A stretch of 64,000 bases of DNA from Tillus elongatus. Lineage: Eukaryota; Arthropoda; Insecta; Coleoptera; Cleridae. A model generated the notes under the pieces. The model was not told the origin of the DNA. It saw only the letters and a list, made by a program, of their open reading frames with translations, and made no database searches. Positions 61,946 through 64,000 of the stretch are shown here, one piece after another. Location of the stretch: the NCBI GenBank assembly GCA_964006375.1, contig OZ023262.1, positions 93,197,654 to 93,261,653 on the forward strand, written 5' to 3'. Numbering within the stretch: position 1 is the first letter of the stretch; each line of letters begins with the position of its first letter. A program made the translations under genes and the position numbers.

Positions 61946-62529
61946 ATTTTTGAAAGAAGAACGTCTCTGTATCTTTCCGCGATGAAGCGTCACACATGCC
62001 TGCCAGCATGAATTAGATATCATTATATAAGCGATTCATATATCTTTTTAAAGCTTCTACTGCTTGAATATTTAAGCGGTTAATTTCACGGAGTATGAAA
62101 TGTACAATATATATGAATAATACAGGCTGCAAAATTAGTGAACTCGTACGCTCTATCGTTAAAAATTTAGCCAGTTTATGAACTTAAAGATGCAGGAGGT
62201 CATAAAAAGTGAGACTGTATTCACTTTTACTATTACTAGGTACACCAGCAAGACGTAAAAGTGCTTGCAAACTTTTTGGTAATTCTTTGCTTTTTTAAAT
62301 TGTTTACGAAATAGCTCTGGTAACACAGTTGTGTCCATCTAAATGAAAATAGACAGGATAAATATCTGAACAAATATAGTTTTAAAATCAAATATAATAA
62401 AAATTGTGCTGCAAATTAAATCGTAACTTCCACATAGCTGTGATAAGTTATTCTCTTCCAAAAGACATTCTCGTGGAATCATTTTAGGGCACACGACTTA
62501 AACACAAAGAAAATATTTGTATTTCTGTA
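61946..62529. other. AT-rich sequence, nothing recognised
   Basis: No supported feature. Confidence 0.35.
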
Positions 62530-63270
62530 CACATAAACTTCTAAAACGTTATGTTACTCGAGATTTATTAAACAAAGGTCAATTTTCACCAAATCCGACG
62601 TTATTTATCCCCTAGCCCCTGAAGCGAGTTTACCCGAAAACAATTGGAAGCGCTCTTTTGTCGAGTGATAACTGGATACCAAGTTCGAAGATGATATCTC
62701 AATTCGTTCGAAAGCTATTGCATCTATTAACAGACAGATACATGCCGACATACCGACCGATCTACCGACAGAAAAATTTTCGTTTCAGAATCAAGTTTTC
62801 TATATGTTTTGAGACTTTTAATGCCGTTTAATCAACAAAAAAATGTTTGTCAACAATATTACACTCCCACACATTCAACCCCTAATTTAGTTGCAGCACA
62901 GAATACCATATGTTTGATAACATTAAAACTTTTCTAATAAGTAAACCCTAAAACGTCATATTACTCGAATTTTCACGAAAAAATGTAAATTTTCACCAAA
63001 TAACCTCCACCACCCTACCCGCTAAAGCGATTTTACTCAAAAACAATGAGAACCGATAGTCTGTCGAGTACTCTCCGTATACCAAATTTGAAGACGATAT
63101 CTCCATTCGTTCTATAGTTATCGTGGCTACAAACAGACAAACATACAGACCGACAGACAAAAAAATTTCGTGCCCAAATCATGTTTTCCAGATGTTTGGT
63201 GCTTTTTACGACGTTTGACTGGAAAAAAAAATTGAAATGTTTGTCGCACATGCCATACTTCCACACGTTG
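62530..63270 (+). repeat. Two diverged tandem units of about 410 bp with GACAGAC cores
   Basis: Unit 1 (from 62530) and unit 2 (from about 62943) share in order CTAAAACGT.AT.TTACTCGA, CAATTTTCACCAAAT-like, AAGACGATATCTC, an ACAGACAGA/CCGACAGA tract (62730-62772 and 63132-63160) and TACTTCCACAC-like ends. The spacing between matching blocks is about 400-412 bp. No ORF is conserved. Confidence 0.7.
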
Positions 63271-63370
63271 TGACGATATGAAAGCAAAATTTATATCCAC
63301 ATATATTGACAAAAATTCCAATGTAATAATTACGTCTCAGTTTCTCAGCTTTTATCCTGGTACAAAACTT

Positions 63371-63372
<2 letters not shown>

Positions 63373-63410
<38 letters not shown>

Positions 63411-63411
63411 G
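63373..63411. repeat. (AAT)n microsatellite
   Basis: About 39 bp of (ATA/AAT) triplets. Confidence 0.95.
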
Positions 63412-63483
63412 CAATTTCTTTTCCAATAAAAAATTACATTTAAAAACAGTAATAATAATCCATTCATCAAATTAGTAAAAGGC

Positions 63484-63610
63484 TGGATGCAGCAAGTGGG
63501 TACTGAATTTTTATAAAAATATTTTTAATAGCAAATATGTTTTTTTAATGAAACCAGGCATCAAATTTGGTTACCAGTATAACTGATATAGTAGAAACAA
63601 TGTACCATAT
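63484..63610 (+). repeat. Family W, left portion
   Basis: GGATGCAGCAAGTGGGTACT, TTTTTAATAGCAAATATG, TTTGGTTACCAGTATAACTG and AGTAGAAACAATGTACCATA, then divergence. Right terminus absent. Confidence 0.75.
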
Positions 63611-64000
63611 TGAAAATCCGGGTAATCAAAGGTAGGATGTTCAAAATGGTAATAGTATACGAAATGCTATTGTTTTCAGTGCAGAAAAATCATCATCCAC
63701 CACTGCCTAAAACACAAACAGTGATTTATTGCTAAATTGTCTTTTGATTTCACCACTTGCCATTAAGTCTATAAAGATTTCTTCCTCGGCAGTTAAGAGA
63801 CCTTCGGGAGTATTTTGAAATGGGTCCTTTAAGTCACACGTAACTTCCTATCTGATCGAAATCAGCAAGAAAATACTTTTTAAAACCCTTTGCCTAAACC
63901 ATTTTCAATGATTCGAAAAACAATTTTCACACGTTGTTCTTCATCCTTGTCAGTTTTAACACATATACACACATTTGTAAACATTTCTAGGTTTGTTGAT
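63611..64000. other. Sequence to window end, nothing recognised
   Basis: No supported gene or repeat in the last 390 bases. Confidence 0.35.

Overview
The window looks like non-coding, repeat-packed nuclear DNA of an arthropod, most probably an insect with a large, AT-rich, transposon-laden genome. The evidence is the transposon set (Tc1/mariner-type DDE transposases, Penelope-like elements with GIY-YIG nucleases, Jockey/CR1-like and I/LOA/R1-like non-LTR elements, Ty3/gypsy), a TTAGG-type pentamer run, about 20 long (TA)n arrays, and no operons, ribosome binding sites or dense coding. I cannot name the species. I see no intact host gene with confidence. One candidate host-type or domesticated first exon lies at 20884-21216 (minus) and one transposase-like orphan gene at 32054-33073 (plus).

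Layout. 0-10.1 kb: scrambled mariner remnant, two related mariner-type elements (A and B) each sitting inside a (TA)n array, a roughly 600-bp inverted repeat pair around B, and a palindromic Penelope-like dimer that carries a nested hAT-like MITE. 10-20 kb: RT remnants, a 5' Jockey-like fragment, several MITE-like copies, and a 160-bp 5'-truncated non-LTR insertion with a clear target duplication. 20-31 kb: candidate exon, a second Penelope inverted dimer with 12-bp target duplications, a gypsy integrase remnant, and (TA)n-cored repeats. 31-41 kb: transposase-like orphan ORF, Jockey-like remnant, mariner element C inside (TA)n, a 5S-rRNA-like SINE candidate, and an LTR-retrotransposon remnant with a repetitive Gag start. 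41-50 kb: a 480-bp tandem duplication, a third Penelope insertion with target duplication, more (TA)n-cored repeats, an orphan pseudogene and a second kind of DDE transposase. 50-53.3 kb: an internally deleted gypsy element that keeps one 779-residue reading frame. 53-64 kb: AT-rich DNA, a nearly full-length Jockey/CR1-like element, an RNase H-bearing non-LTR element whose 3' tail is the insect telomere pentamer, and a degenerate tandem repeat.

How the parts relate. The (TA)n arrays belong to mobile repeats (at least eight copies of one family carry a (TA)n core), and TA-targeting mariner-type elements have inserted inside those arrays. Several nested insertions can be ordered in time because target duplications and unoccupied homologous sites are present in the same window. 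Nearly all coding pieces are broken, so this is an archive of past transposition rather than a working gene cluster. The exceptions, still open over long stretches, are the gypsy-derived 779-codon frame, the 240-codon Penelope C-terminus at 23590-24312 and the RNase H frame at 59607-60560.
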